This document shows, piece after piece, positions 1 to 9,871 of a DNA stretch of 64,000 bases. Position 1 is the stretch's first letter. Each line of letters starts with the position of its first letter. The stretch comes from CAVQBP01 sp963782475 (GTDB lineage: Bacteria > Bacteroidota > Ignavibacteria > Ignavibacteriales > Ignavibacteriaceae): the NCBI GenBank assembly GCA_963782475.1, contig CAWAJW010000012.1, positions 682,001 to 746,000 on the forward strand, given 5' to 3'. Below the pieces are notes generated by a model. It was not told the DNA's origin, made no database searches, and saw nothing but the letters and a program-made list of their open reading frames with translations. The position numbers and the translations under genes were made by a program.

Positions 1-64
1 ATTATTATTATAAATCTTTTTAATTATTTTAAAGACATAATTACAAATATTGAACTTGTTCCTG

Positions 65-100
65 AACTTGAATTCTAACTTGAATTCTAACTTGAATTTT
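65..100. repeat. 12-bp tandem repeat, three copies
   Basis: Three head-to-tail copies of AACTTGAATTCT lie at 65-76, 77-88 and 89-100; the last has one mismatch. The array stops at the TGA stop codon of the minus-strand LolA-like gene. It may be replication slippage; no function is evident. Confidence 0.8.
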
Positions 101-846
101 CAGCTACCTCTTTCTAATTCCTGGAAAGAAAATTTCCTGGCAGGAATTTTTGTATTAAAATCCATATCAAGAATTTCAATCTGAGTATAATTGTCTTTTT
201 TAGTATTGTCATGCATTGTCCATTTGGCAGGTAGTTTTCTCCCGTTAAAATCTTTAACATCGGAATAGACCAGGTATCTTACCATATTTCCTTTTTCATC
301 AAAATATTGAACCAGTGCAGGGAGATAATCTTTTTTGCGAACCCAATAATAAAGCTTTCCCCAAACCACAGGAGCATCCGGTTTTGGAGTTAGTTGAATT
401 TTCCAGGTTTCATTGCCGTCAATTTTTTCATCCCCAATGATTTCCTGATTATAATCTTTTGCCAAATTCGATTCCCTTACCAGATCATCATTTGTAAAAT
501 TAGAACCGTTCCATGACTGCAGCATCATCGACGGCGGTATTTTTATTGTCGTTTCGGTATTAGCAAGATACTGCCACATTTCATTGCCAATCTTTAAAGT
601 CTTGTTACCTTCTTCCTTTTTGGGAGACTCTGTTATTATAAGAGAATTTTTGTTTCCCTGCCACCATGATTCCATCACTAATTGCCGGGTAAAATCCTCG
701 GTGTGTATTGTCATTTTAAATTTTCCTTTTGCAGTCTCTTCACCTTTTACAGCATCTTCTGCTTTTTTAATTATCTCTTCGGCAGTCTGGCAATAAATAA
801 TTCCCAGCGGTAAAAGAATCAGAAGGAAAATTAAATATTTTTTCAT
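100..846 (-). CDS. LolA-like outer-membrane lipoprotein-sorting family protein
   Basis: Predicted periplasmic protein of about 248 aa. It opens with a signal peptide (MKKYLIFLLILLPLGIIYC) followed by a beta-rich body with Trp-containing motifs typical of the COG2834/LolA-like fold, which binds lipid or lipoprotein acyl chains. I start at the ATG at 846; an upstream TTG at 855 in the same frame has no better ribosome site. The ending Cys-Gln could be a poor lipobox or a signal peptidase I site. It is divergent from a TetR regulator and a palindromic operator lies about 26 bp upstream, so repression by that regulator is likely. Members of this family often accompany ABC or RND exporters, and a partner could lie beyond the window's left edge. 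Family assignment is fairly sure; the cargo is unknown. Confidence 0.75.
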   Translation of the reverse strand: MKKYLIFLLILLPLGIIYCQTAEEIIKKAEDAVKGEETAKGKFKMTIHTEDFTRQLVMESWWQGNKNSLIITESPKKEEGNKTLKIGNEMWQYLANTETTIKIPPSMMLQSWNGSNFTNDDLVRESNLAKDYNQEIIGDEKIDGNETWKIQLTPKPDAPVVWGKLYYWVRKKDYLPALVQYFDEKGNMVRYLVYSDVKDFNGRKLPAKWTMHDNTKKDNYTQIEILDMDFNTKIPARKFSFQELERGS

Positions 847-871
847 TTTATTCAATATCCATATTTAAGAA

Positions 872-889
872 TGACTAAACGTTCAGTCA
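872..889. promoter_or_regulatory. Palindromic TetR-type operator, copy 1
   Basis: The 18-bp near-perfect palindrome TGACTAAACGTTCAGTCA has one mismatched pair. It sits just upstream of the LolA-like gene. A related 18-mer lies in front of the tetR gene at 1088-1105. The TGACTGAACGTTTAGTCA shape is typical of TetR-family operators. Confidence 0.75.
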
Positions 890-1087
890 AAAAATAATAA
901 TAATTTTTAATTTCTCAAAATTAATTATGAAAAAAGGATGAGGGAAATCACTTTTTAATGAGGCGATATATAAAGTATCAGGAGAGATCATTTTATAATC
1001 TATATTACAGACACAATAAAATTATATAAACCTATTAACCTTCTATTTTATAATACTTGCTTTAATGCAGTTTAAAAAATAAATTTA

Positions 1088-1105
1088 TGACTGAACATTT
1101 AATCA
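1088..1105. promoter_or_regulatory. Palindromic TetR-type operator, copy 2
   Basis: TGACTGAACATTTAATCA differs at two positions from the ideal palindrome TGACTGAACGTTTAGTCA implied by copy 1. It ends 15 bp before the tetR start codon, which fits autorepression. Confidence 0.7.
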
Positions 1106-1120
1106 ATAAAAATATTTATC

Positions 1121-1723
1121 ATGCCGAGATCCAAAGAACAATACAGGGAAATGAGGGAGAAAACAAGAAAAGCTATTCTTGAAAATGCGTTAAAGCTCTT
1201 CTCAATTAAAGGTTACCATGGAACATCAATAAACGATATTGCTAATTCAGCTGGAATTTCCAAAGGTTTAGCATATAATTATTTTGAAAGTAAACAAAAA
1301 TTGGTAGAAGCCTTATTTGAACAGATGCTGGATATCGGGCAGGATTTTGAAAAAATTCTTGATTCTTCTTTGAATCCGTATGAAATACTTGAAGCTTTGA
1401 TAGAATTTTCATTTCAATATATAGAAGAAAATGAAGAATATTGGCGTTTGTATATTTCATTTGTTATTCAGCCGGAAATAATAGAGCAGGGTAAAAAGTT
1501 CTCGAATGAATTAAATACAAAGATATTAAGTAAGTTTGAAAAAATTCTTAAACAAGTCGGATTAAAAAATCCTGCTATAGAGGCAAGAATACTCGGCGCT
1601 TTATTTGACGGAATTGGAGTAGATTATTTTATTGATAAGGAAAATTTTCCTCTTCAGAAAATAAAAAAATTAATTCTGCAAAGATACAGTAAAGAGGGGA
1701 TTGAGAAATTAAAAGAAATATAA
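1121..1723 (+). CDS. TetR/AcrR-family transcriptional repressor
   Basis: Protein of 200 aa. Residues about 12-60 form the TetR helix-turn-helix domain (AILENALKLFSIKGYHGTSI, then DIANSAGISKGLAYNYF with the K-x-x-L that follows). The remaining helical part is the variable ligand-binding and dimerisation domain; its ligand cannot be read from sequence. It is transcribed divergently from the LolA-like gene. The two related 18-bp palindromes in the 265-bp intergenic region are its likely binding sites, one per promoter. A role in sensing lipids or toxic small molecules is plausible from the neighbour but is inference. Confidence 0.9.
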   Translation: MPRSKEQYREMREKTRKAILENALKLFSIKGYHGTSINDIANSAGISKGLAYNYFESKQKLVEALFEQMLDIGQDFEKILDSSLNPYEILEALIEFSFQYIEENEEYWRLYISFVIQPEIIEQGKKFSNELNTKILSKFEKILKQVGLKNPAIEARILGALFDGIGVDYFIDKENFPLQKIKKLILQRYSKEGIEKLKEI

Positions 1724-1783
1724 CCAGGAAAATAAAAAGTTAAAAAAGGACAAGTTCCAAATTATTATTTCCTCTTTTTGATT

Positions 1784-4570
1784 TTAGCCCGTATTTCTAA
1801 CACCAGCGGCTATACCGTTTACAGTAATTCTAAGTAAAGAAACCAGTTTGTCTTTTTTTGATTTCGGATAATTCTTTTCTCTATACTGCTTTATGAATTT
1901 TACCTGGATAAAACTAATAGGGTCAATATATGGATTTCTTAAAAGAAGTGAGCTTTGAAGAGATTTGTTATGATCCAGGAGATCATTTTCACCGGTAATT
2001 TTTAAAATAGTACTTATGGAAAGCTCATATTCTTTATTTATCATCTCAAAAATTTCAAATGCAGCTTTTTTATCTTTGCATAAAGAAACATATTCTTTCC
2101 CGATTATCATATCTGTTTTTAGAAGTACCATTTCGATATTATTTACCAGCATTTTGAAAAATTCCCATTCGTCATACATTTTCCTGACTTCATCCCATGA
2201 AGTTATCTTTTCTTCTATGCATTTATTTATGGAATATCCGAAGCCGTACCAGCCTGAAATAGTCTGCCTGTTTTGAGTCCATGAAAAAACCCACGGGATT
2301 GCTCTGAGAGATTTAAAATCTTTATTTTTTTGCCGCGATGATGGACGAGATCCGATTTCAATTTGTTCAATAATATCTATCGGGGTTGCGGTTCTGAAAT
2401 ACTCCGCAAAACTCTCATAATTTATTAATTCGCGGTAACTTTCAAGGGCATTTGATGAAATAGCTTCAAATACATCATTATATAGATCAAATTTATCTTT
2501 AGTTTTTTTATATTTTGATTCTGCTGAGGCAATCAGAATTGCCGATGTTATAAATTCAAGGCTTTGTTGAGCAATTTCAGGAATCAGGTATTTGGAAGAA
2601 ATCATTTCCCCCTGTTCGGTAATTTTTATTTTTCCTTCGATAGTTCCGGCAGGCTGTGCTAGTATGGATTGGCTGACGGGTCCGCCGCCGCGCGAAATGC
2701 TGCCGCCGCGCCCGTGAAAAAGAATTAATTCAATTTTTTCTTTATCGCATAGTTTTTTTAGATTTTTCTGAGCTTTGTAAAGTTCAAAATTGGATGTTAC
2801 AATCCCGCCGTCTTTATTACTATCCGAATAGCCGATCATTATTTTTTGTTTTTTGTTTCTTATCTTAAGATGAGCTGAATAAGCTTTATTATTAAACAGC
2901 GTCTGCATTACTTCCTGTGATTTTCGTAAATCCTCGATTGTTTCAAACAAGGGAAGAATATCAAAATTCGATTTAATAATTTTTCCCTGCTGCACAATAA
3001 CTACACCTGCTTCTTTTGCCAGCAGCAGTGCTGTAAGAACATCGCTTACTGTTGAACAGTTGCTGATAATATAATCGTTGCAAGCTTCGGGTGAAATATG
3101 CTTTTTGCCCCAGTTAATTAATTCAATTTCACCAATTACCTGTTTTGTTATATCCTGTAAATCGCTAAATGAATTTTTTAAAGGTCTGGCATTAAGTATT
3201 TCCCTGGTAAGGATTTCAATTTTATCTTCTTCTCCTAATGATTCAAAATCGGGATTAACTTCCGAATAGCTTAGGATATCGTTTATTGCAAAATGAAGCA
3301 TAGGTGAATTCTGCCGGATATCTGTTTGTACCAGGTGGAAACCAAATGTTTTTATTTTATAAATAAACGGGAGTATTTTGTTGTCTGCTATTATTTCTCC
3401 TTTATTTTTTACAAGGCTGTTATATATCAATTGAAAATCAGCTGACAACTCACTCACGTTTGTATAGCCATAGTCCTTACTATCAATTGTATTTTGAAGT
3501 TTCTCGGCAATTAATAATAATTTTGTACGGTAAATTTCCGAAGGATCCCGCATTATTCCTTCACTGATCCCTGAATTAAGAAACTCTTTATCCTTTTCTA
3601 CCGATTGCTGAAGCTTTTTATCAGCTTTAATTATATTTAATGAAGAGCTTAAAGAAGTATAAAGAGGCGGAAGGTCTCTCAAATAAAGATTAATAATCTG
3701 ATTTTTATTATTGAGCAGGGTTTCTTTCGTTAAATCTACGGTTACATAAGGATGACCATCTCGATCTCCTCCCATCCATGAGCCAAAATTTAAAAGATTC
3801 GGAGCCGGTTTATCAAAATTATATTCGCTTTTAAGTTTTGAATTCAAGGTTAAATAAAATTGAGGCATTATTTCATAGATAACATCTTTAAAGAAAAACA
3901 GACCTCTTTGTATTTCGTCCTTTACAGTCACTTTATGAAAGCGGATTTCATTTGATTGCCATAGCAGGGTAATTTCTGTCTGCAGCTGAGCTTTGATTTC
4001 TTCTTCTTCTTCGGCTAGGTTTTTTAAAAGTTCCCGTTTAAGAAGAAGTTGACTGATCTTTAATATTTTTCTTAGGATTGTCTGCCGTGTTGCTTCGGTT
4101 GGATGGGCTGTAAACACGGGAATAATTTTAATGTTATTTAATACTGATTCCAGTCTATTTTTATTTAAATCGATTTTTGACTGGTTCTTCAAGTAATGGA
4201 GAGCTTCTTCAATTGAATTTTCAGGTGGTATACTATTTAACATTATTGTTTCTCTATATCGCCGGATCCTGTGGACTTCATCGGCGGCATTTACCAGGAT
4301 AAAATAGGTAGAGAAAGCACGTACAACTTTATAAGCATCTTCAATTGAAAGAGAATTGATTAATGAAATAATTTCTTTCCTTGTTTTTTCATCATATTCG
4401 GTTCTTAAGGATTTTGTTAATGCCCGCAGCCTTTCTTCAGTTTCATATAAAACTTCACCTTCCTGTTCTTTTAAAATATTCCCGAGTATAAAACCGAGTT
4501 CTCTGATGTCCCTTTTTAGCGGCGCATCTTTTTCCGATGCTTCAAGCTTATTTAAAGAAATTTTATTCAT
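1784..4570 (-). CDS. ppc: Phosphoenolpyruvate carboxylase
   Basis: Full-length enzyme of 928 aa that converts PEP and bicarbonate to oxaloacetate, an anaplerotic cytoplasmic reaction. Recognisable motifs in order: the catalytic-His segment VFTAHPTEATRQ (about 153-164), GSWMGGDRDGHPYV (about 263-276), IGYSDSNKDGGI (about 577-588), the glycine-rich FHGRGGSISRGGGP loop (about 620-633), the FSWTQNR segment, and the conserved C-terminus RNTG. The length fits the bacterial family. It is a monocistronic minus-strand gene, convergent with tetR and divergent from the peptidase operon. No frameshift interrupts it, unlike many genes here. Confidence 0.97.
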   Translation of the reverse strand: MNKISLNKLEASEKDAPLKRDIRELGFILGNILKEQEGEVLYETEERLRALTKSLRTEYDEKTRKEIISLINSLSIEDAYKVVRAFSTYFILVNAADEVHRIRRYRETIMLNSIPPENSIEEALHYLKNQSKIDLNKNRLESVLNNIKIIPVFTAHPTEATRQTILRKILKISQLLLKRELLKNLAEEEEEIKAQLQTEITLLWQSNEIRFHKVTVKDEIQRGLFFFKDVIYEIMPQFYLTLNSKLKSEYNFDKPAPNLLNFGSWMGGDRDGHPYVTVDLTKETLLNNKNQIINLYLRDLPPLYTSLSSSLNIIKADKKLQQSVEKDKEFLNSGISEGIMRDPSEIYRTKLLLIAEKLQNTIDSKDYGYTNVSELSADFQLIYNSLVKNKGEIIADNKILPFIYKIKTFGFHLVQTDIRQNSPMLHFAINDILSYSEVNPDFESLGEEDKIEILTREILNARPLKNSFSDLQDITKQVIGEIELINWGKKHISPEACNDYIISNCSTVSDVLTALLLAKEAGVVIVQQGKIIKSNFDILPLFETIEDLRKSQEVMQTLFNNKAYSAHLKIRNKKQKIMIGYSDSNKDGGIVTSNFELYKAQKNLKKLCDKEKIELILFHGRGGSISRGGGPVSQSILAQPAGTIEGKIKITEQGEMISSKYLIPEIAQQSLEFITSAILIASAESKYKKTKDKFDLYNDVFEAISSNALESYRELINYESFAEYFRTATPIDIIEQIEIGSRPSSRQKNKDFKSLRAIPWVFSWTQNRQTISGWYGFGYSINKCIEEKITSWDEVRKMYDEWEFFKMLVNNIEMVLLKTDMIIGKEYVSLCKDKKAAFEIFEMINKEYELSISTILKITGENDLLDHNKSLQSSLLLRNPYIDPISFIQVKFIKQYREKNYPKSKKDKLVSLLRITVNGIAAGVRNTG

Positions 4571-4763
4571 TTGGTTAGTGTGATTTTTCCTGTTAATTCA
4601 TGATGTTGATCTTACACAAATCAAAGTTAAATAAAAATGATAAAACCAGAATTGGTGACTGGCACAATCATGGGTTAACTGGAATAAAAACAGAAGTCAA
4701 TATTATATCAATATTAAATGTTAAATTTAATCTTTAAATTTAATATATTTTTATAAAAGATTT

Positions 4764-5468
4764 ATGCTGCAGATTAAAATTAAAAATCAGCCAAATGATA
4801 CGACCTGCGGACCTACAAGTCTTCATGCTGTTTATAAATACTATGGTGATAAAATAACCCTGAAAGAAGTGATATCTCAAGTTACTCATCTTGATGAGGG
4901 AGGAACTCTTGCAGTGCTTCTCGGCTCCCACGCACTGGATAGAGGTTATAACGCAAAACTTTATACTTATAACCTGAATATTTTTGACCCTACATGGTTT
5001 CAAAATGATGTCGACTTGATTTCAAAATTAAAAGAACAGTATTATTATAAAAAAGATAAGAAACTTAAAATCGTATCTAAAGCGTACATCCGGTTTTTGG
5101 AAAAAGGCGGCAAATTACGATATGATGAATTGACCGCTTCACTTTTTAAAAAATATTTTGAAAAAGGCATCCCGATTTTGACCGGTTTAAGTGCAACTTA
5201 TTTGTACCAGAGCAAACGTGAAATTACAGTTAAAAATAATAAATTAGCATATGATGATATTAAAGGTTACCCGATGGGACATTTTGTAGTGTTATGTGGT
5301 TATGATGAGGAGAAGAAGCACGTCGTTATAGCCGATCCATACACAAACCATCCATTTAAAAGTAAATACTATTCCGTTAAAGTTAACAGGTTAATTAATT
5401 CTATTCTTCTGGGAATTGTTACCTATGATTCTATATTCTTAATTATTGAACCCAAAAATAAAAAATGA
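4764..5468 (+). CDS. Peptidase C39-like cysteine peptidase
   Basis: Protein of 234 aa with the papain-like C39 arrangement. Cys15 lies in QPNDTTCGPTSL, His173 in PMGHFVVL and Asp191 in ADPY, so the triad appears intact. There is no signal peptide or membrane segment, which argues for a cytoplasmic enzyme rather than a bacteriocin exporter domain. It is the first gene of a four-gene operon; its TGA overlaps the ATG of the ATP-grasp gene (ATGA). C39-like peptidases recur beside RimK-type ligases, GCS2-type ligases and N-formylglutamate amidohydrolases in described amidoligase neighbourhoods. It probably trims or transfers an amide-linked peptide, but the substrate is unknown. Confidence 0.75.
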   Translation: MLQIKIKNQPNDTTCGPTSLHAVYKYYGDKITLKEVISQVTHLDEGGTLAVLLGSHALDRGYNAKLYTYNLNIFDPTWFQNDVDLISKLKEQYYYKKDKKLKIVSKAYIRFLEKGGKLRYDELTASLFKKYFEKGIPILTGLSATYLYQSKREITVKNNKLAYDDIKGYPMGHFVVLCGYDEEKKHVVIADPYTNHPFKSKYYSVKVNRLINSILLGIVTYDSIFLIIEPKNKK

Positions 5469-6939
5469 AAAAACTCGTTGTGACTAATAATCCTGCCGAC
5501 ATGGATTTTTATATAGAGGATGTCGAAGTAGTAGCCGCAAAATCATATTTAACCGAAAATGAATATGCCGAAATAGAATCTGCAAGGGTTTTTAACCTGT
5601 GCAAATCTTACAGGTATCAAAGCACCGGCTACTATGTTTCACTTCTTGCTGAAGCAAGGGGACACCGTGCATTCCCGAATACTATCTACCATCCAGGATT
5701 TAAAATCAAAATCCCTTATAAGAATTATTTCAGATGATATTGAAGAATTAATTCAAAAGAGTCTCTCCAAAATTCAATCTAAGGATTTTATACTTAGCAT
5801 TTATTTCGGAAGAAATATTGCAAAACAATATGATAAATTGAGTTCACAATTATACAGCCTTTTCCAGGCTCCCTTATTAAGAGCAAAATTTTTTTATGAT
5901 AAAAAATGGATCCTGCAGAGTATTTCTCCTGTTTCTTTAGTTGATATTCCCGAGAATCATAAACCCTATGTAGTTGAATTTGCCCGATCTTATTTTTCAA
6001 AAAAAAGATATTCTTCTTCAAAAATTCCAAGAGCGAATTATGATCTGGCAATACTTTTTAATGAAGAAGATAAGCTTCCCCCATCGGACAGTAAAGCCAT
6101 AGATAAATTTATTGAAGCCGGTGAATCTATCGGTATCAGAACCGAAATCATTGAAAAGGACGACTTTAACAGAATTCCCGAATTCGATGCTTTATTTATC
6201 AGGGAGACTACTGAAGTTAACAACCATACATACAGGTTCTCAAGAAGAGCCTTTGCGGAGGGTCTTGTAGTTATTGATGATCCCTAGGTCTATTCTGCAA
6301 TGTACTAATAAGGTATACCTTGCCGAATTATTGGGAAAAGCTAAGATTCCAACACCCAAAACAATAATTGTGCATAAAGACAATATTCAATTTGTTGAAA
6401 AACAGATCGGTTTGCCCTGTGTTTTAAAAAAACCGGATAGTTCATTTTCTCAGGGTGTAACAAAAGTAAGTGACGTAGATACTTTAAAAATAGAGCTGGA
6501 AAAACTTCTCGATTCTTCCGATTTAATAATTGCTCAGGAATTTACGCCAACTGATTTCGACTGGAGAATTGGTATACTTGATAAAGTCCCTTTGTATGCA
6601 TGCAAATATTATATGGCCAAAAATCATTGGCAGATTTATGATTGGAATGAAATCGGTGATTCGAAATATGGTAATTATGAAACTTTGCTGATAAAAAAAG
6701 TTCCTCCAAAAGTAGTTGATATAGCATTAAAAGCTGCTAATCAAGTCGGGGACGGATTTTACGGTGTTGATTTGAAACAAAAAGGAGAAAATGTATTTGT
6801 CATCGAAGTGAATGATAATCCCAGTATAGATTATGGAATAGAGGATCAGAAGCTTAAAGATAAATTATATTTGACTGTGATGCATTCATTTAAAAATAGA
6901 ATAGATAAAATTCGTAAAGTTAAGAAGCTGCGTTTATGA
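5465..6939 (+). CDS. RimK-family ATP-grasp ligase (frameshifted)
   Basis: Carboxylate-amine ligase of about 490 aa read across two frame breaks. The N-terminal RimK-like region includes STGYYVSLLAEARGHR and STIQDLKSKSLIRI. The C-terminal ATP-grasp domain includes LPCVLKKPDSSFSQGV (nucleotide-binding Lys) and the metal-binding VIEVNDNPSIDYG. The first break is one extra base near 5680-5690. The second is one extra C in the CCC run at 6282-6284, giving a false stop after VVIDDP where family members continue RSILQCTNK. Removing both bases restores a normal-length protein. It overlaps its upstream and downstream partners by 4 bp each. The family forms amide bonds by ATP-dependent carboxylate activation; the acceptor here is unknown. 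Confidence 0.8.
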
Positions 6940-8136
6940 TTTCTTCTTTACATTTATTTGGCGGTTATGGTGTGGAACTAGAATATATGATTGTTGATAA
7001 AAACAGTCTTTCTATCAAACCTATTGCAGATAAAATATTTTATGATTTAATCGGTGAGTTTGTTTCGGATGTTGAGTTTAATGAAACTGCATGGTCTAAT
7101 GAATTGGTTTTACATGTTATTGAAATTAAAACCAATGGTCCGAGGAAAGATTTAAATAAACTTGATGAATTATTTTCTGAAAATGTAAAAGCAATTAATA
7201 AGATATTGCAGAATTATGATTCCATGCTGCTGCCCACCGGAATGCATCCTTTCATGAATCCCGATGAAAGAAACTAAACTGTGGCCGCATGAATATAATC
7301 TTACTTATGAAGCATATGATCATATTTTTAACTGCAGAGGACATGGCTGGTCTAATTTGCAAAGTGTTCATTTGAATCTCCCTTTTTATAATGATGAAGA
7401 ATTTAAAAAGCTTCATGCCGCAATCAGGCTATTATTGCCGATAATCCCGGCAATAAGTGCAAGCACTCCCGTTATAGAAGGAAGAGTTTCCGGCTATTCC
7501 GATACAAGGCTTGAAGTTTACAGGAAAAACCAGGAAAGAATTCCTTCAATTGCAGGGAAAGTTATTCCCGAAAAAGTATTTAACAAAATGGATTATGAAA
7601 AAGAAATATTAAATAAAATCTATTCCGATTTATCCAAATATGATAAAGAAGGTATTCTGCATAATGAATGGGTAAACTCAAGAGGAGCCATTGCCAGGTT
7701 TCAAAGAAATACTATTGAAATCAGAATTATCGATATCCAGGAATGTCCATCTGCAGATTTAGCAATTGTGTATGCAATAGTGAATATATTAAAACTTATA
7801 ATTGATGAGAAGTGGATTAAATTAAATGAGCAAATTCAGTGGGATGAAGAAAGGTTATCTCGAATATTTCTGAAAATAATTAAAGAGGGAGAAAATTCAA
7901 TAATTGATGATGAAGAGTATTTGAAGATTTTTAATTATGATGAAAAGAAAAAGCCTTCAGCAACAGATTTGTGGAAATATTTAATTCAGGAAGTTATTGA
8001 AATAAATAAAACAAAAGATGAATCCTGGATTGAAAATATCGAAATGATATTAAAATATGGAAGCTTATCATCTAGAATTATTAAATCTTTAAATGGGGAT
8101 TATTCCGAGCAACAATATATTAAAAACTTATATTAA
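6936..8136 (+). CDS. GCS2-like carboxylate-amine ligase (frameshifted)
   Basis: About 399 aa, related to glutamate-cysteine ligase type 2 / YbdK enzymes. The N-terminus carries the GYGVELEYMIVD metal-binding segment; later come HPFMNPDEETKLWPHEY, FNCRGHGWSNLQSVHLNLPF and the arginine-rich ARFQRNTIEIRIID stretch. One extra A in the AAA at 7267-7269 creates a false stop after NPDERN; removing it gives the expected NPDEETKLWPHEY. The start codon overlaps the ATP-grasp stop (ATGA). Together with the preceding ATP-grasp it suggests two successive amide-bond forming steps on a small metabolite or peptide. Whether cysteine, glutamate or another amine is used is not determinable. Confidence 0.78.
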
Positions 8137-8175
8137 ACTTTCCCAATCGCTCGCTTACAATAAAATTTTTATTCC

Positions 8176-8882
8176 ATGAAAGTTGTTATAACATGTGAAC
8201 ACGGGGGAAATAAAATACCAAAAGATTATCAGTATTTATTTAAAGATTATAAAAGTGTTTTACAAACACACAGAGCCTATGATCCGGGTGCATTAGAGCT
8301 TGCAAAGCTATTATCAAAAAAAGGAAATTATTTTTTCTTCTCGGAAATAAGCAGGCTTTTGATAGAATTAAACCGTTCAATTCAAAACCCCTAACTTATT
8401 TTCCAAATTTTCAAAAAATTTAAGCGGGATTAAAAAAAAAGAAATATTAGATAAATATTATTTCCCCTTTAGAAGTGAAATCGAAAACCTAATGATGAAG
8501 CTTATCTCAAAAGGGGAAAAAATTATTCATATTTCAGTTCATTCTTTTACTCCGGTTTTAAAAAATAAAATTCGAAATGCAGATATCGGAATTTTATATA
8601 ATCCCAAAAGGAGTATAGAAAAAAATTTGGCGGTTTAAATTCAAACATGCACTATTATCTTTAGATAAAAACTTAAAAATAAGATTTAATTATCCTTATT
8701 TAGGAATTTCAGATGGATTCACTACTTACCTGAGGAAAAAATTTGATCAAAAAAATTATATCGGGATAGAATTGGAAGTGAATCAAAAATATGTATTAAA
8801 TAATGGAGTCAGATGGGAAGGATTAAAAGAAAATTTAACAATATCTTTGGATTCAATATTAAAAATTAAATCAGATTTTTGA
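8176..8882 (+). CDS. N-formylglutamate amidohydrolase-family hydrolase (frameshifted)
   Basis: About 235 aa once two frame breaks are mended. It shows the family's metal-binding opening ITCEHGGNKIP, then THRAYDPGALELA, ISRLLIELNRS, HISVHSFTP and GISDGFTTYLRKK. One extra C in CCCC (8388-8391) and one extra A in the A7 run at 8619-8625 break the frame; the protein then runs to the TGA at 8880-8882. It follows the GCS2-like gene by 39 bp and closes the operon. The family cleaves N-formyl or other N-acyl-glutamate amides; in this context it more likely removes a protecting or intermediate group from the operon's product than feeds histidine degradation. Confidence 0.75.
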
Positions 8883-8961
8883 TAATTTTATTCATCTTTT
8901 TTTAGCAATCCTTTTCTTATATTCACTTATTAAATTGTTATTTATTTATATAGGAGATAGT

Positions 8962-9681
8962 ATGCACCGGTTATCGATTATCATTTTAGTATTATTAGCA
9001 ATAGGTCTTTCGGCCTGCGAGAAAAAAGAGGAGCCTAAAGTAAAAGAAGCAAACCAGGCAAGTATGCCGTCGGAGAATCTTCATAAAGTAGTAGTTGTGG
9101 ATAATATGGATGCCTCAAACTATACTTACTTAAAAGTAAAAGAAAATGATTCTGAGTATTGGATTGCAGTTCCTAAAATGGGAGTTCAAAAAGGAGAAAC
9201 CTTATATTTTGGCAAAAGTATGGAAATGAAGAACTTTCATAGTGAAGCATTAAACAGGGATTTTGATTCTATTCTTTTTGTTGATCAGGTTTCAAAAACT
9301 CCTAACGAAATGCCTTCTGTGCCCAATCATCCTAAGGTAACAACAGCAAAAGAAGATGTGTCTGTTAAGCCTGTAAGCGGCGGTAAAACTATTGCACAAA
9401 TTTATGCCGATAAAAGTGAATTGTCGGGTAAAACGGTTAAAGTAAGAGGAAAAGTAACGAAATTTAATCCTAATATTATGGGACGCAACTGGATCCATAT
9501 TCAAGATGGAACCGGAACTTCTGATAGTTATGATTTAATGATAACAAGTAAAGATATAGTGAGAGTTGGAGATGTGGTTGTTGCAGAAGGTACGGTTGCA
9601 ATAAACAGGGATTTTGGTGCTGGTTATTCTTACCCGGTTATGATCGAAGATGCAAATGTTAAAGCCGAAAAATCGATGTGA
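8962..9681 (+). CDS. Lipoprotein with C-terminal OB-fold domain
   Basis: Predicted membrane lipoprotein of about 239 aa. A signal peptide ends in the lipobox LSAC followed by a charged linker (EKKEEPKVKE). I start at the ATG at 8962 because AGGAGA at 8952-8957 is a good ribosome site; the longer in-frame start at 8935 lacks one. The C-terminal ~85 aa (GKTVKVRGKVTKFN to the end) have the alternating beta pattern of an OB-fold of the tRNA_anti/YgiW-like type, with NWIHIQDGTG as the central strands. The middle part also looks like a GW or OB-type beta domain. It stands alone, convergent with msrB. Role unknown, probably periplasmic binding or redox. Confidence 0.7.
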   Translation: MHRLSIIILVLLAIGLSACEKKEEPKVKEANQASMPSENLHKVVVVDNMDASNYTYLKVKENDSEYWIAVPKMGVQKGETLYFGKSMEMKNFHSEALNRDFDSILFVDQVSKTPNEMPSVPNHPKVTTAKEDVSVKPVSGGKTIAQIYADKSELSGKTVKVRGKVTKFNPNIMGRNWIHIQDGTGTSDSYDLMITSKDIVRVGDVVVAEGTVAINRDFGAGYSYPVMIEDANVKAEKSM

Positions 9682-9729
9682 GTAGAAGATATTAGTTTGC
9701 AAGTAATTTTTTTGTTCGAATTTTCTCTT

Positions 9730-9784
9730 GTTCTAATGTTCGATATTTTTAGTTAATTAATTCCAGAATAAAGAACATTAGAAC
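9730..9784. repeat. 12-bp perfect inverted repeat between convergent genes
   Basis: GTTCTAATGTTC (9730-9741) and GAACATTAGAAC (9773-9784) are exact reverse complements separated by 31 bp. The element sits between the convergent OB-fold lipoprotein and msrB genes. It could act as a bidirectional terminator or be a remnant of a small palindromic element; no run of T follows, so terminator function is uncertain. Confidence 0.6.
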
Positions 9785-9871
9785 GAATTCAAATGAAATG
9801 TTTAGGAAGAATAGGGAAAGTTTTATTAAGGATTCTCATAATAAACATATAAATAAAAACGATTCTCAATT

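Noticed and set aside
6283..6287. Programmed frameshift or stop-codon read-through in the RimK gene
   Set aside because: No slippery heptamer or downstream stimulator is evident, and a one-base excess in CCC explains it.
4764..8882. Genuine pseudogene decay of the amidoligase operon
   Set aside because: Same kind of single-base break affects genes all over the window, including the likely needed vor and cysM genes, so assembly error is simpler.
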